From Guadua angustifolia (Eukaryota > Streptophyta > Magnoliopsida > Poales > Poaceae), in NCBI GenBank assembly GCA_036346375.1, contig CM070511.1:14378458-14442457 (forward strand): a DNA stretch of 64,000 bases. The letters are read 5' to 3'. Below, piece after piece: positions 43,913 to 56,830 of this stretch; the stretch's first letter is position 1; every line of letters begins with the position of its first letter. Made by a program: the position numbers and the translations under genes. A model generated the notes under the pieces. That model did not search any database and was not told the origin of the DNA. It worked only from the letters and a program-made list of their open reading frames with translations.

Positions 43913-46890
43913 ACTGTAACGAACCTCATTTTAGCACAAAATACCAAAATGAGAATCTAATGTGCATACAGTACAAGTCTCATGATCAGTAGCTAGTACA
44001 CACATTTAAAACAATTGAAATCACAACCATACATCATATTATTAAAGTAAACACTATCATACAAAGAAATCTTACAACTCAGAGTATATATATAGCATCA
44101 AAAGAAGCAAAGTGCGACGAAAACAAATCTTTGGAGCTTCACTAACTTTCCACCTAAAAACAATAGATTAACCAAGGGTGAGTACTTTCGTACTCAGTAA
44201 GACTTAATGTGGTATTTCCAAATGCATAAATGCAGGCCAAATCAAAGGGGGCTACTACAGTTAATTTGCATAAAGCAAAGTTGAATTTTTAAATCAAGTT
44301 GTAATTTCCCAAATGGAATTTAATAAAGCAAGATTGGTTGATAAGAAATAAGTAAAGCATAAGTAACACTCACAGCCCTTTGCGAGCAATAAATAATCCA
44401 AATCATGAAGTCCAACAATGTCGGCCCTTGGACATAAAGCAACAATTGCTAAAACAAGTTCAAACCAAAACCCATTTTCAGAAAATACCAAAATCTAATA
44501 TTGGAATGACTTCACCGAGTGCCCATGACTGCAGGCATGACTAATCGATTAGATTTTCACTCCACAGAGGTATACAGCTTTACCCACAAGGAATGATCAG
44601 CTGTTTGTGCAGTGTATTTGCACACTTCCTTTCGTGTGCCACAGAGAGATCATACATAACCGTTACATTACATAGACATGACTTTGAACCAGCCTGGGAC
44701 GTTAAGCCCTTGCCATAGAAACAAAAACACTCATCCAAGATGTGGATTCATTCACAACACCCAACATATCGTTTCTGCTTATGGCAAGGCGTACACCATG
44801 ACACTGGTATGCATTTACCCACACCGAGGGTGGAAGCCCTTCACAAACAGACCAGAATGGAATGCTTCTGCTAGCTCCCGCCTACCAATGTGCAAAGCCA
44901 TACCTAAATAACTTAATAGGTTAAGGCCGTCCCATACCAGCCCTCAGAGTTGCATGAAATTCTTGGATCAATAGCCTCCCATTGCTTGGTCCTTAATCTA
45001 ACACAGGCGATACATCACCCTACACTACGTGCAATTCCCTTTGCACATCCGGCAATTACCAATAATCACCCGTGTCAAAACCATAGTTTTATGTTGGATT
45101 TTTAATCAAAATATCAGTAGCCAACATAGTCATTTCCAACCATTTTAAATTCTCAGAAAGCAATTTTGATCTGATCATCTACCTTGTTGATTCTAAAGCA
45201 TGGCTAAGCATGATTAATATGTAAATGCATATACCCATGATGACATTAAGTCTTGTCTATCCTCAATCTATGGTTATCAAGGTTCATATGTCCATACTTA
45301 TCAAGAAAGTTTCATGAGACAACAGGTATAACTACTAATACCACAAAATAGCGAATTTACAGAAAATAAGTGCTTGCATGAAACCATTTGGTAAACAAAA
45401 GGAAAATTAAATATTGGGATCAATATGATCGAAGGGGTGCTTGCCTTGCTTATTTATTGTTTACAATGGAGTCGGCGTCATAGCTAACGGGGTCAATGAT
45501 GGGATCAGTGACGTCGAGTTCTACACGTTGTACAACAAAAACATAGCAAATAGCAAACTTTAATATGGGCAAAAACAATAGAGATAGAAATCCAAATAAA
45601 GCCTTACTGTTGAAAAGCAGGCATGGTATTAGGTTTGCATTAGAGGATTTTAGGTTCTCGTGTTTTAAATGATTAAACATTCATACTGTTATTAGCTTTC
45701 AAGATGAGCGATGCATGATTCCCTTTTTAGATTATCCATTCTAGTTTTACGAATTCCAGAAGTTAAAATTATGAACTTTTATATTTATAATTTTGAATTC
45801 AAGATGCAAAAATTATTTAGATTAATAGGATTAGAACATTAGTGACTTTGCTGAGGATACGAATGAATAGCACTTAATCCATAATTGATTTTTCCTAAAA
45901 AGCGGTTTGGAATATGTTAGATTTGCTAAGATAGGTTACTAGGTATATTGGTGGCTTTTAAGGAGGTTCTGATGATACAAGCATCTTAACTACAGATTTC
46001 TTCATTATTGCTAAGTTTGTTTATTCGTTTTAAGGAGTCCAAAAATCATAATACTTAAGGTTGTTCTTCTAACAGGATTTATATTCAAAGCATAACAAAA
46101 TAAAATTATTTCTTCATATTATGGTAGTCTATACTTTGGAGAACATTCATAAGATGATTTCATATGAATTAGGATTTGGACAAGATATTTTATTCATTGT
46201 TGAAAAAGCTTACATGGCATTATAAAGTTCACGTTATACTGAATCGGCAAGGTGAAGCATAAGGTTAACACTTAGGGGTATTGAGTTAGCAATATTTAGT
46301 TGAAAAGAAAGTTGTAAATAAGATGTTTTCCTAGAATATGGTAGTTCATATACCAAATAGTGTTTCTACACTAATCTTTCCAAAATTTAAATTTAGACGA
46401 GAAGCTTTACAAGTTGTCAAAAAGGCTTAAGTGGTCACAAAGTCGACACAATAGAGGTTCAGTTTTCCTTTTAAGTTTGCGACTGCACTATACATAATTA
46501 TTAACTCATTTTTTGGCATTAGCAGGGGATGTTTCTAAGAGTGTTTTAATATTAGTTCCATGACATTTGGTTTTTATCCGAGTTGTTTTCCACATAAGAG
46601 ATCGTCAAAGCTTAACATAGAATTAATTCATATTTTTACAAACATAAGGCATTTTTATATAATTAACGAGCTTATTATTTTTCATGGTCACAGGATTTGG
46701 TTTCCTCTAATTTGAAGTTTGTTTGCACAAGACATAACAATTCGAAATATACAAGTATTGGACTTCAACTATTTGGTTAAGCGTTAATTATAACTTCATT
46801 ATAATGATTTTTGTTGGAACAAGCAATTTGATTGTGTAGGATATTTAGATTCTAGTTCTCATGAATCAAGACTTACTTTTCGTAACCTAT

Positions 46891-46913
46891 ACACACACAC
46901 ACACACACACACA
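46891..46913. repeat. (AC)n microsatellite
   Basis: Eleven AC dinucleotides in a row within LTR X. Confidence 0.9.
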
Positions 46914-47341
46914 TAAACCAGGTTTATGCTCTTTATGCAAATTGTACTCATGCATATGTCTTTGTTCAGGTATTATATATATATATTACTATGGATAGTT
47001 ATATGCCTATACATACATACCTCTTTTCAATTGACTTCTCTATCTATTCATAGCATGACTTCAAGTCAAAATCATTTCTTAAATATTTTAGCAATTTTAG
47101 GTAGTCTAATATCATACTAGTATTTAAAAACCAATTCTACACATTTTGAATTTCTTTTGCATAACCCATGTATTTTGAATATTTATAGTATTGCAACTAA
47201 ACTTTATTTAAAAAATGATACAAACAAAGTTAAAATGTAAATATTTTTATATATTTGGATTTTTGGAAACATAAGAATTCTATTAATGTGGTTTCAGGTA
47301 ATTTTGACTTTGTTTACAAAAAATTTATGTATGGCATATAT

Positions 47342-47724
47342 GGGAACATATCCTGTGCAACCAGAGAGTTGGTGAAACCACGGTGCAACCCAACTAGAAA
47401 AAGTTTCAAAATTTTTTGAAACAAATCATGAATGTACATATCAGCTTACCCCATCTACATATAAAATTTCATGATCAAATTCGTCCTGCGCTAGAAATTA
47501 AAAAAAGACAAAGTTGATCATGAACAGTAACTATTACTGTTCATGATCAAGTTTGTCTTTTTTACTACTCTTAGCACAGGACGAATTTGATCATGAAATT
47601 TTATATGTAGATGGGGTAAGCTGAGATGTACATCCATGATTTTTTTCAGAATTTTTTGAAACTTTTTCTAGTTGGGTTGCACCGTGGTTTCACCAGCTTG
47701 TCTGATTGCACAGGATATTTTTTC
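47342..47724. mobile_element. Mutator-like foldback MITE
   Basis: 383 bp, almost a complete inverted repeat: the left arm (ATATCCTGTGCAA...) is mirrored by the right arm (...TTGCACAGGATAT). The centre holds GATCATGAACAGTAA / TTACTGTTCATGATC. Terminal repeats start GGGAACATATCC on the left and GAAAAAATATCC on the right. The 9-bp direct repeat GGCATATAT flanks it (47333-47341 and 47725-47733), the duplication length of Mutator-like elements. Its transcript would fold into a long hairpin. Confidence 0.85.
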
Positions 47725-49801
47725 GGCATATATTTGGTCCATTTCTATTGATTTAAATTTAAATTTTACCCAGTGACAAATTCCAAAATATTTTTGATTA
47801 TATAAAATATACCTGATTTTATATGAATATAGAAATTTACCTCATCTCATTTGGAGTTATACGTTAAAAGTTATGCCCGTTTGAATTTTGGGCTGTTAAG
47901 AAAATCGAGTAGAAATTGAAAACCCGTTTTCACTGAACTGAAGACATATTTCTCATTTTGGCGTGTGAGCTTTGAATTCAGCCTAAGGACACTAACAGGG
48001 GGGACTCGCATGTCAGTGATGGTAGAGCAGAGAAGAAGCTAGGGCACCTCACCGACGAGGGAGGCGCAGCGGGGCCAGCTGGTCAGGGCTTCGGGGAGCT
48101 CCAGAGCACTCTTGCGCACAGGACTGTGGGTTGGCTACCACTGGTGATGGCCGGAATGGGCTACCACTGAGAGCCGCATGGTGGCTCCATGGCCGAATCA
48201 ATGACGAGCTTGCACAAGGCTCATTTTTACCGGGAATGGATTCCTTAAGCGTCTATGAGGTTCATGGAGTCCATTATACCTGAAAATGGCGACAGAGATC
48301 AACCGGATTTCACCACCACTGGTCGCCTGCCGCGGAGAAGATGAGTAGTGCTGGGAGAGTATTCCAATGGGAAAAAGTAGGGTTTAACTCAGGTAGAAGG
48401 ATCATTAGATTCCCAAAACACTAATTCCCGAATGAATTTGAAGATGGCTAACCATTGCGGTTGAATCGACCTTTAGCTTTTGAGCTCAGTTCTTGCCAAA
48501 AATGGCGGATGCAAAGGAGACAGTGGTTTCAATCGAAGGTTTTTGCAATGGAGAGGAGTGGTGGTGATATGGGAGCTAATGAGCACCTCAAAGGGCTTAA
48601 GAAGGCTACAGACATCATGGCATAGTATGAGAATGCAAGACAAGGGCGACACCACAACTCTGTGCTCGATCTGCCAAAGTACTACCGTGGAAAGGAAAAA
48701 CAGAAGGAAACAACTGCCATGGGAGGGCTTTGGTAGAAGAGGAAATGAATTGGCTGCTGCCCCATGCTTCCCAGGGTTTGCCGTGGTAGCGTTTCGCTGG
48801 CAAAAACGTTGTGGCGACAATGACTCACCAGTGGCGGCAACTTCATTCGGAAGGAGACGAGGAGAGGGAGAGAGGAGGCTACCAAGTGGGGCCGGGGACC
48901 ACCTGGTAGGGACTAGGAACAAGTGAGGCTTGGCTACACCAAGCATTTGGGGCCGCAATAGGAAGATGGGTCCACCAGTCAGCGAAACGGTTTAGTCAAA
49001 AGGAGTAGATGCAGCTCGGATAGATTAGGTTTCCCATTAATTCTTCTATCTTATCACCACCCAAACTTTCCAAACTTTTTGACTATGGTCTCCTGGATGT
49101 GTATGACCTTCTGTAAAAATTTGGGGTTAAAATGTTTTACAGGGAATTATTAGAAATTCTGACATTGATGACTTCTTAAAAATTCCTTTTTGGATTTTGA
49201 TTTATTTAAGGGTGTAAATGATATTATTTATTTCTAAAACTTTTTTTGAGAGTTAATTGGGTTAGAAATGTTCCCATAAAACTTTCAAGTTAAAATCTGA
49301 TGTATTTATTTTATAAGAATTCTGATATTCCAAATTTCAGATTTTCAATGCTTCTATTTTTGAATTTTTAAAAGCCTTAAATATTTTAGTAATTTTCAAA
49401 TATTTTTACCAGGTGTAACTACTATATTGAGGGTATTATGGTAATTTTCTTAGAATGAGATAAGGTGGGTAGATTTTCCATTAATTCTGACTGTACACTG
49501 TTCTTAGTCAAAAGATTGTCTTTTCAATTATTTATTATTTTTACTCTACATTAAAAATTAAATTTAGCAGGTAAAAAGTTTACCTGAGTGATAAAATATT
49601 TATTATAAATTTTTAAAATTTACTTTTACATTTTCATCTTTTACCATTATCCATTCTTTAATTTTCTTTATTGATTTTCATACAATGCATAAATTCAATG
49701 AAAACTCAAATAAAAACAATATTGTGAAGGAAACTCAGAAATAATTATATTCAAATTGAAAATACTTATTTTTATTTTATTACATTTGTTGGGATGTTAC
49801 A

Positions 49802-50024
49802 AAGCATTAATCTTATCTGAATAATAATGTTCACTCTGAATATGCAATGGATAAATGTTTAAATCAATTCATCCAAGCAGACAAATTCCAAGCACCTGTT
49901 TACAAATTCAAGCTTAAAATTATCTTTAATTTCATAAACTTAAATAATAACATTACAGTACTTGGGATTGTAAATTTGTAACACCACAATTCGAGATCGA
50001 TCGATCGACCGAGAAAGATATCAC
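49802..50024. other. Flank of LTR X; no feature recognised
   Basis: AT-rich sequence between LTR X and the gene-like fragment. AAGCA (49802-49806) is a candidate target duplication for X without a visible partner. Confidence 0.4.
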
Positions 50025-50300
50025 CTGCTGCCCCATGGACACAAAGTCTTTTAAGAGGTAGGCGTCATCATATGTGGCTACCATCATCAGCGGCATGCGT
50101 GGCTTCTACGCCTTGCTCCGGCCATACCATAGCCCCACCCCATGAGCAGCTCCACCGCCTCATCGCCTCCCCCCACGAGGGCCACCCTTAACCTGTTGAC
50201 ATCATCCACCGTGGTGAGCTCCAGCAGCGCCGCTAGCCTTTCTCACCACCCACCACTGGCGACCTGCCCCTGTGCCGCATCGACGAGACCAAGAAGGTCG
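50025..50300 (-). pseudogene. Gene fragment, possibly ankyrin/CCCH zinc-finger protein
   Basis: The minus strand, in two frames, reads LELTTVDDVNRLRVALVGGG with GWGYGMAGARRR, then KPRMPLMMVATYDDAYLLKD. This order resembles the N terminus of plant ankyrin-repeat CCCH zinc-finger proteins (LLELAADDD..., then RTPLMVAATYG). The evidence is short, frameshifted and from memory. Element Z is inserted ~160 bp to the right. No intact gene is present. Confidence 0.3.
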
Positions 50301-50457
50301 CCTATTACCTTGGCTCAATGAATAAGCTCAACATATCTACAAAGAGAGGCAAGAAGCGGTGGAGTTATATAGATTCAGCAATCGTCAAGATATCTATGGA
50401 ATCCAGATTAAGAAATAGTCGAATAAGGAAGGCAACAAAAGGGAAAGAGGTGAGAAG

Positions 50458-50462
50458 AGACC
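50458..50462. repeat. Target-site duplication AGACC (left, element Z)
   Basis: Identical to 61573-61577 at the far edge of element Z. Confidence 0.9.
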
Positions 50463-51139
50463 TGACGAGGGCTGGGAACTCCTTGACCGGCCGGCGTGCG
50501 GTCAACGGATCCCCAAGCTCGGAAGGCCCCGACCGCGACCTGGGTGCGCACTGGGGCGCTCGACCTCGAGCGCGGTGTGCCCGAGCTCGACTCCGCATGA
50601 CCTCGAGCTCGAGCGGGGTCTCGTCTGAAGCCCTGGTCCGCCCTAGGATTTCGGATCTAGCGTTTGACTGACAGTTTCCAGAGAGCGGGTCGTGGGGATG
50701 ACTAAGAGTCTTGGCGGCAAGTTCGAGGCGATTCTTGCCCGCCCTCAAGGTGCACGAAGGCCCCTTCCCAAGGATCGCTCCCGGCCGTTGCGGGCAGAGG
50801 GAGTATAAAGACCAAGGACGCATGAGCTCCAAAGGAGACGAAGACAACATAGCACACACAGCAGCTCGAGCTAGGAATCACCATTACTGTCTTGAGTTGT
50901 AAACACTACTCTGTACACCCATATAACAAGAATCACCGCCGCAAGGTGACTGGAGTAGAGCTATTACCTTCACAGGGGCTCGAACCAGTATAAACTCTTG
51001 TCTCGTGCTCGTTGTCGCCTTGCTCCGACCATCACCGCGATCGATTTTCTTCCTTCGTTCGAGCAAAACGCAGCTCGGGTCCCATAAACTCTCTGACCCC
51101 TACCTCTTTTCTTGCGGTTGACGATCCCGATCGTCGACA
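50463..51139 (+). repeat. 5' LTR of element Z
   Basis: 677 bp, starts TGACGAGGGC and ends GATCGTCGACA. TATA box GAGTATAAAG at 50801-50810. Nearly identical to the 3' LTR. Confidence 0.9.
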
Positions 51140-51141
51140 GC

Positions 51142-51158
51142 TGGCGCCCACCGTGGGG
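51142..51158 (+). other. Primer-binding site of element Z
   Basis: TGGCGCCCACCGTGGGG, two bases after the LTR, a PBS form typical of grass Tat elements. tRNA not assigned. Confidence 0.75.
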
Positions 51159-51206
51159 CCCGATTGTTTTGCTCTTCGCAGGAACGACACCAAGACTCGA
51201 GTGAGC

Positions 51207-52711
51207 ATGGCGCCCTTCGCCGATGGATTTTCCTCGAGAGCGGACTCGACTCCGTGTCCTGTTCACGCCCTCACGCCGCCGCTCGGCGGCCGTTACGGTG
51301 GCGGGCGGTCAAGCGTTGAGGGAGATGCGGATGACCGTGATCCGCAGACCCCGGAAGACGCTCGCCGGATGGTGCAGGTTGCCATCAACCAAGCCATAAC
51401 AGCTCTCCGGCGGGAGGCCCAGGAGAAGGCTAGCACATCTTCTGAGCCACCCAGGCTCCCCCCTACCGGGGAGAGCCTCCGCGCTATCGTCCGGGTCATG
51501 GCCAACCCTGATAGGGCGAGGTCGGAGCTCTTTGGCGAGCCCTGGTCGAAGAACTCGACGGTGCGCGCCAAGGTGGCACCTCCGCGACATCGAAGTCAAC
51601 ACTCGGGACCCGCTCCCGAAAAAGTAATGATAACACGTCGCGCCATCACCGTCGGACACCTCTGCGCAGAGTTAGCCCCGAGCAACAGCGGGCTCGGGGC
51701 GAGGCTCAGCGCAGACGCCGGCGTCCCCACGGCACCGCGCCAACCAGACCAACTGGCCGAGCCGCTCTGAGTCGACTGGCAGCAGGTCTGCGAAACTCTC
51801 CTGGGACGTTCCGCCCAGGCGCCGCAGGGTCCTGGACCGCCTGCGTTACCAACCAGGTGATTCCCGTGCTCGGCACCATGGTCGTCCCCGCCGGAGGTCG
51901 AGCCGCCGGGGCAGCCTCTACTCCGAGTCTGGCAGCAGCAGGGATCTTGTCGGCGATGACCACGACCGGCGTGCACCTGTCCCGGCCTACGGCTGCATAG
52001 CATACTCCGACGGCCTTCGTCGCGTCGCGATGGCGGCGGTTCAAGCCAGCGTGATCGGCGCTTCAGCGGACCAAGAACCATGGCGAGTTCTGTCCATCTA
52101 TTCAACCGCTATCTGGCGGTTTGGAGAACGAGCTCGTAATGGCAAACTACCTCCGATCGTTTCGGGCGGGGCGCTAGAACTCGCTTTTAATCGGCTTTGG
52201 CTCCTTGGTCGTGGCGCCAGATCGAACGCCCTTCACTCCAACTTCGAGTTATTACGGCGGCGCGGCGAGGAAAAGACTCGATCGTGTCATCCAGGGGAAG
52301 AACGAGCCACTGCGCGACTTTGTGCGGCGATTCATCCGCACAAGGAACCTGATCCCGAGCATTTCTAACGAGGCCGTCATCAAGGCCTTTAAGTTCGGGG
52401 TCCGTGATCGTCGTCTCACCGAAGACCTAGAGATCACCTCGAGGCTCAGCGTCAACAAACTTTTCCGCATGGCGGAGCGGTACGCGAACGCAGACGATGC
52501 TGTCCGCTGGAAACGCGACTACGACCAAGGTAAGCTTGGTCTGAACCAAACAGAGGCCGGCCCGTCCAACTCCAGGGGCGCCGACCAAGGCGCCACCTCC
52601 AAGAAGCGAAAGCACGATCGCAGAGGTGGCGGAGGGCTACCACGGGTGATCGTCTCGGCGGATGGCGGTATGAGGTCCTCGAGGTCGAGGCCAAGCTCGG
52701 GAGGACTCTAA
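51207..52711 (+). pseudogene. Gag of element Z
   Basis: Starts at the ATG 51207 (MAPFADGFSSRADSTP), just after the PBS. The first frame runs to 51770. The Retrotrans_gag core appears in another frame at ~52200-52500: RLDRVIQGKNEPLRDFVRRF, SISNEAVIKAFKFGVRDRRL, RMAERYANADDA. It ends in a basic Ser/Arg-rich tail at 52711. The stretch 51771-52200 is scrambled. Gag would form the particle. Confidence 0.75.
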
Positions 52712-53199
52712 GCCTCGCCAAGGTCGACCCCGACCACACCAGGCGAAGAACCAGCCCCAGCAGGAGGGCCAACGTGCCGGTCCCCGACGGGCCGATGCTC
52801 GGCAGCCAGGGGTCGAGAGGCGCGCGGGGTATGACGAAACAAAGTTACATCTTTTCCACAGGCGGTCGGCCACGATCTGCGAACTGCGAGGCTTAGCGAG
52901 AATAAGCTAGACGCCTTCTCGATGGGCGGGGTGAGATGCCCATGCTCCCGAAGGATGACGACCAGCCGGCCGGGTGAATGCGGCCGAACCGACGACCTCG
53001 ACACGGAGTTCGGCAAAGGCGGCCGGATCGATGTCATCTTCGGTGGCTCGTCGGCCTACCGATCGGCGAGAGTCAAGGCCACCGCCGTACCATCTACCGG
53101 TGCGCCACCGGAAGCCCACGAACGACCTTGCAAGTGGGCGGGGCCACCATCACCTTCTCCTCGGAGGATGCTCTCCTGGTATGGCTCGAGGCGTAAAGA

Positions 53200-53692
53200 C
53201 CGCCTTGGTCGTGACCCGACCATCGGCAACACCACGGTCGGTCGTGTCATGGTCGATGGCGGCAGCTCTCTTAACTTGCTTTAAGCGAGGCAGCTCGGCC
53301 GGATCGATGATTCCCGGTCGAAGGTCAAGAGCATCACCATACCATTCTTCGGGATAGTCCCCGGGAGTTCGACCACCCCCTTGGGGCAGGTTGTCTTGCC
53401 CGTCACCTTCGGTGGCTCTGACAACTTTCGCACCGAGTTGATCACCTTCGAGGTGGTCGAGGGTGACCTCCCGTACAACGCCATCCTCGGGCGACCTGCC
53501 TTGGTCAAATTCATAGCTGCCAACCATTATGGCCATCGGTGCATGAAGTTACCTAGCCCCAACAGTGTCATCATCGTGCGGGGCGACCTACAAGCGGCGC
53601 ATGGCTGTGAGACCAAGGCCTTGGCCCTTGCGAGCATCTTGCCCGGCCATGATCGAGGAGACGACGAAGCGCCGCGGAAAGCGGCGATCTGA
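53200..53692 (+). pseudogene. Protease of element Z
   Basis: One frame ends with GRVMVDGGSSLNLL at 53284 (aspartic-protease catalytic D-G). The next frame (53381-53692) carries the rest: VLPVTFGGSDNFRTEL, FEVVEGDLPYNAILGRPALV. A stop and frameshift lie between. The order matches element H's protease. Confidence 0.75.
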
Positions 53693-53838
53693 CCTAAGCG
53701 GGCAACAAAGGCCGTGCCTCTCGGCGAGGCGACCCGACCCGAGTGCGTCCACGTCTCCGATGAGTGAGTTCCAAATAGGAACTCGAGCTCGTCACCTTCC
53801 CAGCGCCAACAAGGGTATATTCGCAGGAGCCAGCGGAT

Positions 53839-54425
53839 ATGCCCGGCGTCCCGAGGGAGGTGATCGAGCACAAGTTGCAGGTGGGATCCGGCTCCCGACC
53901 TGTGCGCCAAAAGCTGCATCGCTTCTCCCCGGAGAAAGTCGTAATCATCAAGGAGAACCTTGACAAGCTCTTGAAGGCCAGCTTCATTCGTGAGATTAAC
54001 TACTCCGAGTGGCTGGCCAACCCGGCCATCGTCGTGAAGAAGGGAGAAAGTGGAGAATGTCGTCGACCATACGGGGTTGAACTCGGCTTGCAGAGGACAA
54101 TTCCGCTTCAGCGCATCGACCGGATCGTGGACTCCACCGCGAATGCCAAGATCTTTGAGCTTCTTGGATGCTTACTCGGGATACCACGGATCAAGGCGGG
54201 CGGTCGACGGCGAGCAAGACTTCCTTCATCACGCCATTTGGCACCTATTGCTATCTGACCATGTCATTTGGTCTGCGCAATGCGGGGCCACTTTTCAGCG
54301 TCTAATGACCAAGACTTTCGAGCCCCGGATCGGGCGGAACCTTGAGGTCTCGTGGGCGACATCATCGTCAAAAGCCCGCCGAGGCGACCACGTTCGCGAC
54401 CTCGAGGAGACCTTCACCAACTGAG
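53839..54425 (+). pseudogene. Reverse transcriptase of element Z
   Basis: Open start PGVPREVIEHKLQVGSGSRP, KASFIREINYSEWLANPAIV (53839-54050). After frame changes comes the palm sequence FGTYCYLTMSFGLRNAGPLF near 54240-54290. The catalytic YVDD region near 54347-54360 is damaged: one base is missing and the reading gives VGD instead of VDD. Without that motif the enzyme could not polymerise. Confidence 0.75.
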
Positions 54426-55560
54426 CAGCACAAGATCAAGCTCAACCCGAAGTGCGTGTTGGTAGCGTCCGATAAGGTGCTCGGCTACATGATCGGGGCT
54501 CGGGGTTGGTCCAAACCGGAGAAGATCGAGGCGTCGAAAGATGGCACCCCAACCTCGATCAAGCAGGTGCAAAGCCTCACTGGCCGCATGGCCGCCCTCA
54601 GCAGGTTCATCTCGAGGCTCGGCGAGCGCGGGCTCCCATTCTTTCAAACCTTGTGCAAGCACGGGGGCTTCGAGTGGACTCCAGAGGCCCAACGATCCTT
54701 CGACGACCTGAAGACGTACCTATCGTCCCCACCCCTCCTTACAACGCCACAACCTGGTGAGAAGTTACTACTATATCTCGCGGCCACCCCCATCTTTGTT
54801 AGTGCCGTCTGGTGGCGAGCAGGGGCCTCAGCGATACCCATTTATTATGTCGTGAGGTCTTGCGGCCCGAAGGCGCTACCCGCAGTCTGAAGCTGTTATA
54901 TGCTCTCCTCATGGCCGGCGCAAGCTCGGCACTATTTCGAGCGCACTCAGTGGTCGTCGAGCAACTTCCGCTCGGGGACATCTGAGAACCGGAGGGCGGG
55001 CGAATCGCCAAGTGGGCCATGGGCCGGCGGCGTTCGGCGTCCGGTCGTGGCGCGCCGACCATAAAGTCTGAAGTGCTCGCCGACTTCGTGGTCAAGCGAG
55101 CGTCGCAGCCCGCTCCCGAGCTTCAGTCGAAGAGGAAAAGCCACAGGTCATGTTCTTCGACGGCTCGAGATCCTTCAGCGCTCGGTGGGATCCTATCCTC
55201 ACCCAGCGGCGACAAGGTGAAATCGTAATTCGTTTTGGCTTCTCGGCGACCAACAATGTGGCGGAATCTGAAGCTCTCTTGGCGGCTTGCGAGCTTGCAA
55301 GGCCACAGGCGTCGCCGCTTTGGTCATGAAGGGCGACTCGGCTCGTCATCAATCAGTTCAACAAGGACTACCATGGCTCGGGAGACTTCGATGGCAAAGT
55401 ACCTCGCCGAGGCGCAAGAAGATGGAGAAGTGGTTCCAGAACTTGGAGCTCAAACACATCCCGGGAAGGACAACTCCAGCGCGGACTCCCTCTCCAAGCT
55501 CGGCTCCTCCAACGACGACGTCCCACCCGACGTCATCCTGGAGACGCTAGCGGCCACGTC
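54426..55560 (+). pseudogene. RT connection and RNase H of element Z
   Basis: The frame 54426-54890 has KIKLNPKCVLVASDKVLGYM, SLTGRMAALSRFISRLGERG and FEWTPEAQRSFDDLKTYLSS. RNase H follows in broken frames: VMFFDGSRS (~55150, catalytic D), ATNNVAESEALL (~55240), and LELKHIPGKDNSSADSLSKL (~55440-55500, catalytic D). Confidence 0.75.
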
Positions 55561-56830
55561 AATCTCCGACCAAGAGGTCGCGCTCGCCATGGTTGAAGGT
55601 ACCCCCTCCTGGGCCGAGGCCATCCACGATTTCCTTGCTCGGGGCGACCTGCCACCCGACCCTGTCGAGAGGAGCCGGATCAAGCACCGGGTGAGTCTGT
55701 ACACGCTTGTCGAGGGAGAGCTTTACTGAGCGCAATGTTTCCGGCATCTGGACGGTGCATCTCCACGGAGGAGGTAAGTACCAAGCGCATGACATTCACT
55801 CGGGCATCGTAGGGCGCACTCTTCAGACAGACAATGGTCGGAAAGGCCTTCCGCATGGGGTACTATTGGCCCTCGGCGCCAGGATGCTCGTGATATCGTC
55901 CGCTTTGCCGAGCACGCCAATTCCACGCCCGAAGTCGCATCAACCCGCCCTCTGGCGCTCCGGACCATCCGCTCGCGTGGCCCTTCTCGACACAGAAATT
56001 TGGACATCCTCGGTCCTTTTCCTCAAACAGCGGGGAAGAAGTTTACGTTAGTCATTGTCGACACCTTCACCAAGTGGATAGAGGCTGAACGGTCTCGACC
56101 ATAATCTTTCGGGCGGCGGTTCATTTCTTCCTCTTGTTCGTGGTCACAGTGCGGGGTTCCATGCAAAATTATCGCGACAACGGTACTCGGTTTACCGGTG
56201 AGTTGTTCGGGGAGTTTTGCGAGGAACTTCGGCATCAAAATCTGCTTAAGCGGTGGCTCACCCCGAACAGCGGAGCGGCGGAGCAGCGCCAACGGGCAAA
56301 TCATCGAGTATCAAAGAAACGAGTCGCGAGATGAGCTCGTCGTCTGGCAAGACACGGGTGGGCGAACTTCCCACCGTCCTATGGTCTATTCATACCACAA
56401 CAAGCCGAGCCACAGGGTCCACACCCTTCCAGCTCGTGTTCGGTACCGAAGCCGTCCTGCCTCCCGAGGTCACGCTGGGCTCTGCCAGGGTCAGCTTGGT
56501 CGACCAAGTCGACTTCGAGCACGAACGGTCTCTCGACCTCACCCTCGTAGAAGAAGTAAGATGTCGTGCACTGCTACGATCAACGCACTACCTGCAAACT
56601 CTTCGCAGACATGCGTCTTGATCGGTACGACCTAGGAAGCTCCTTGTTGGGGACCTAGCCCTGAGGCGGATTCAGAGCTCGTCTAGCACCAACAAGTTAT
56701 CCCCTCGGTGGGAGGGCCCCTATAGAGTTGTTTCAACAGATCGCACGGGGCTTCTGGCTAGCGATGCCGATGGCGAGAGCTCTCTAGCTCGTGGAATATA
56801 GATCGACCGGAAGTTTTATGTGTAAACTCT
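55561..56830 (+). pseudogene. Integrase of element Z
   Basis: The HHCC region is visible only as traces (HSGIVGRTL near 55800). Core: NLDILGPFPQTAGKKFTLVI and VDTFTKWIEAE near 56000-56090; DNGTRFTGELFGEFCEEL near 56175-56230 (catalytic D in DNGTRF); then FQLVFGTEAVLPPEVTLGSA and FEHERSLDLTLVEEVR (56420-56560). The C terminus ends near 56830 after SPRWEGPYRVV. Frames change several times. Confidence 0.8.

Larger units (their letters stand above)
43915..49801 (-). repeat. Very long (~5.9 kb) LTR of gypsy element X
   Basis: The plus strand starts TGTAACGAACC and ends GGGATGTTACA, with six-base inverted ends TGTAAC/GTTACA and the PBS just outside the left edge. Segments near 44170-44600 resemble the tandem element's LTR (GGGTGAGTACTTT, GAGGTATACAGCTTTACCCACAAG), so the two are related families. 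It contains a 383-bp MITE and an AC microsatellite, leaving ~5.5 kb of LTR. ORFs of 148-161 codons at 48473-48958 on both strands lie in its GC-rich part and lack family features. The other LTR is not in the window. Confidence 0.65.

Noticed and set aside
48473..48958. 148- and 161-codon ORFs on opposite strands
   Set aside because: Both lie in the GC-rich part of LTR X, overlap fully, and show no domain. Likely chance open frames.
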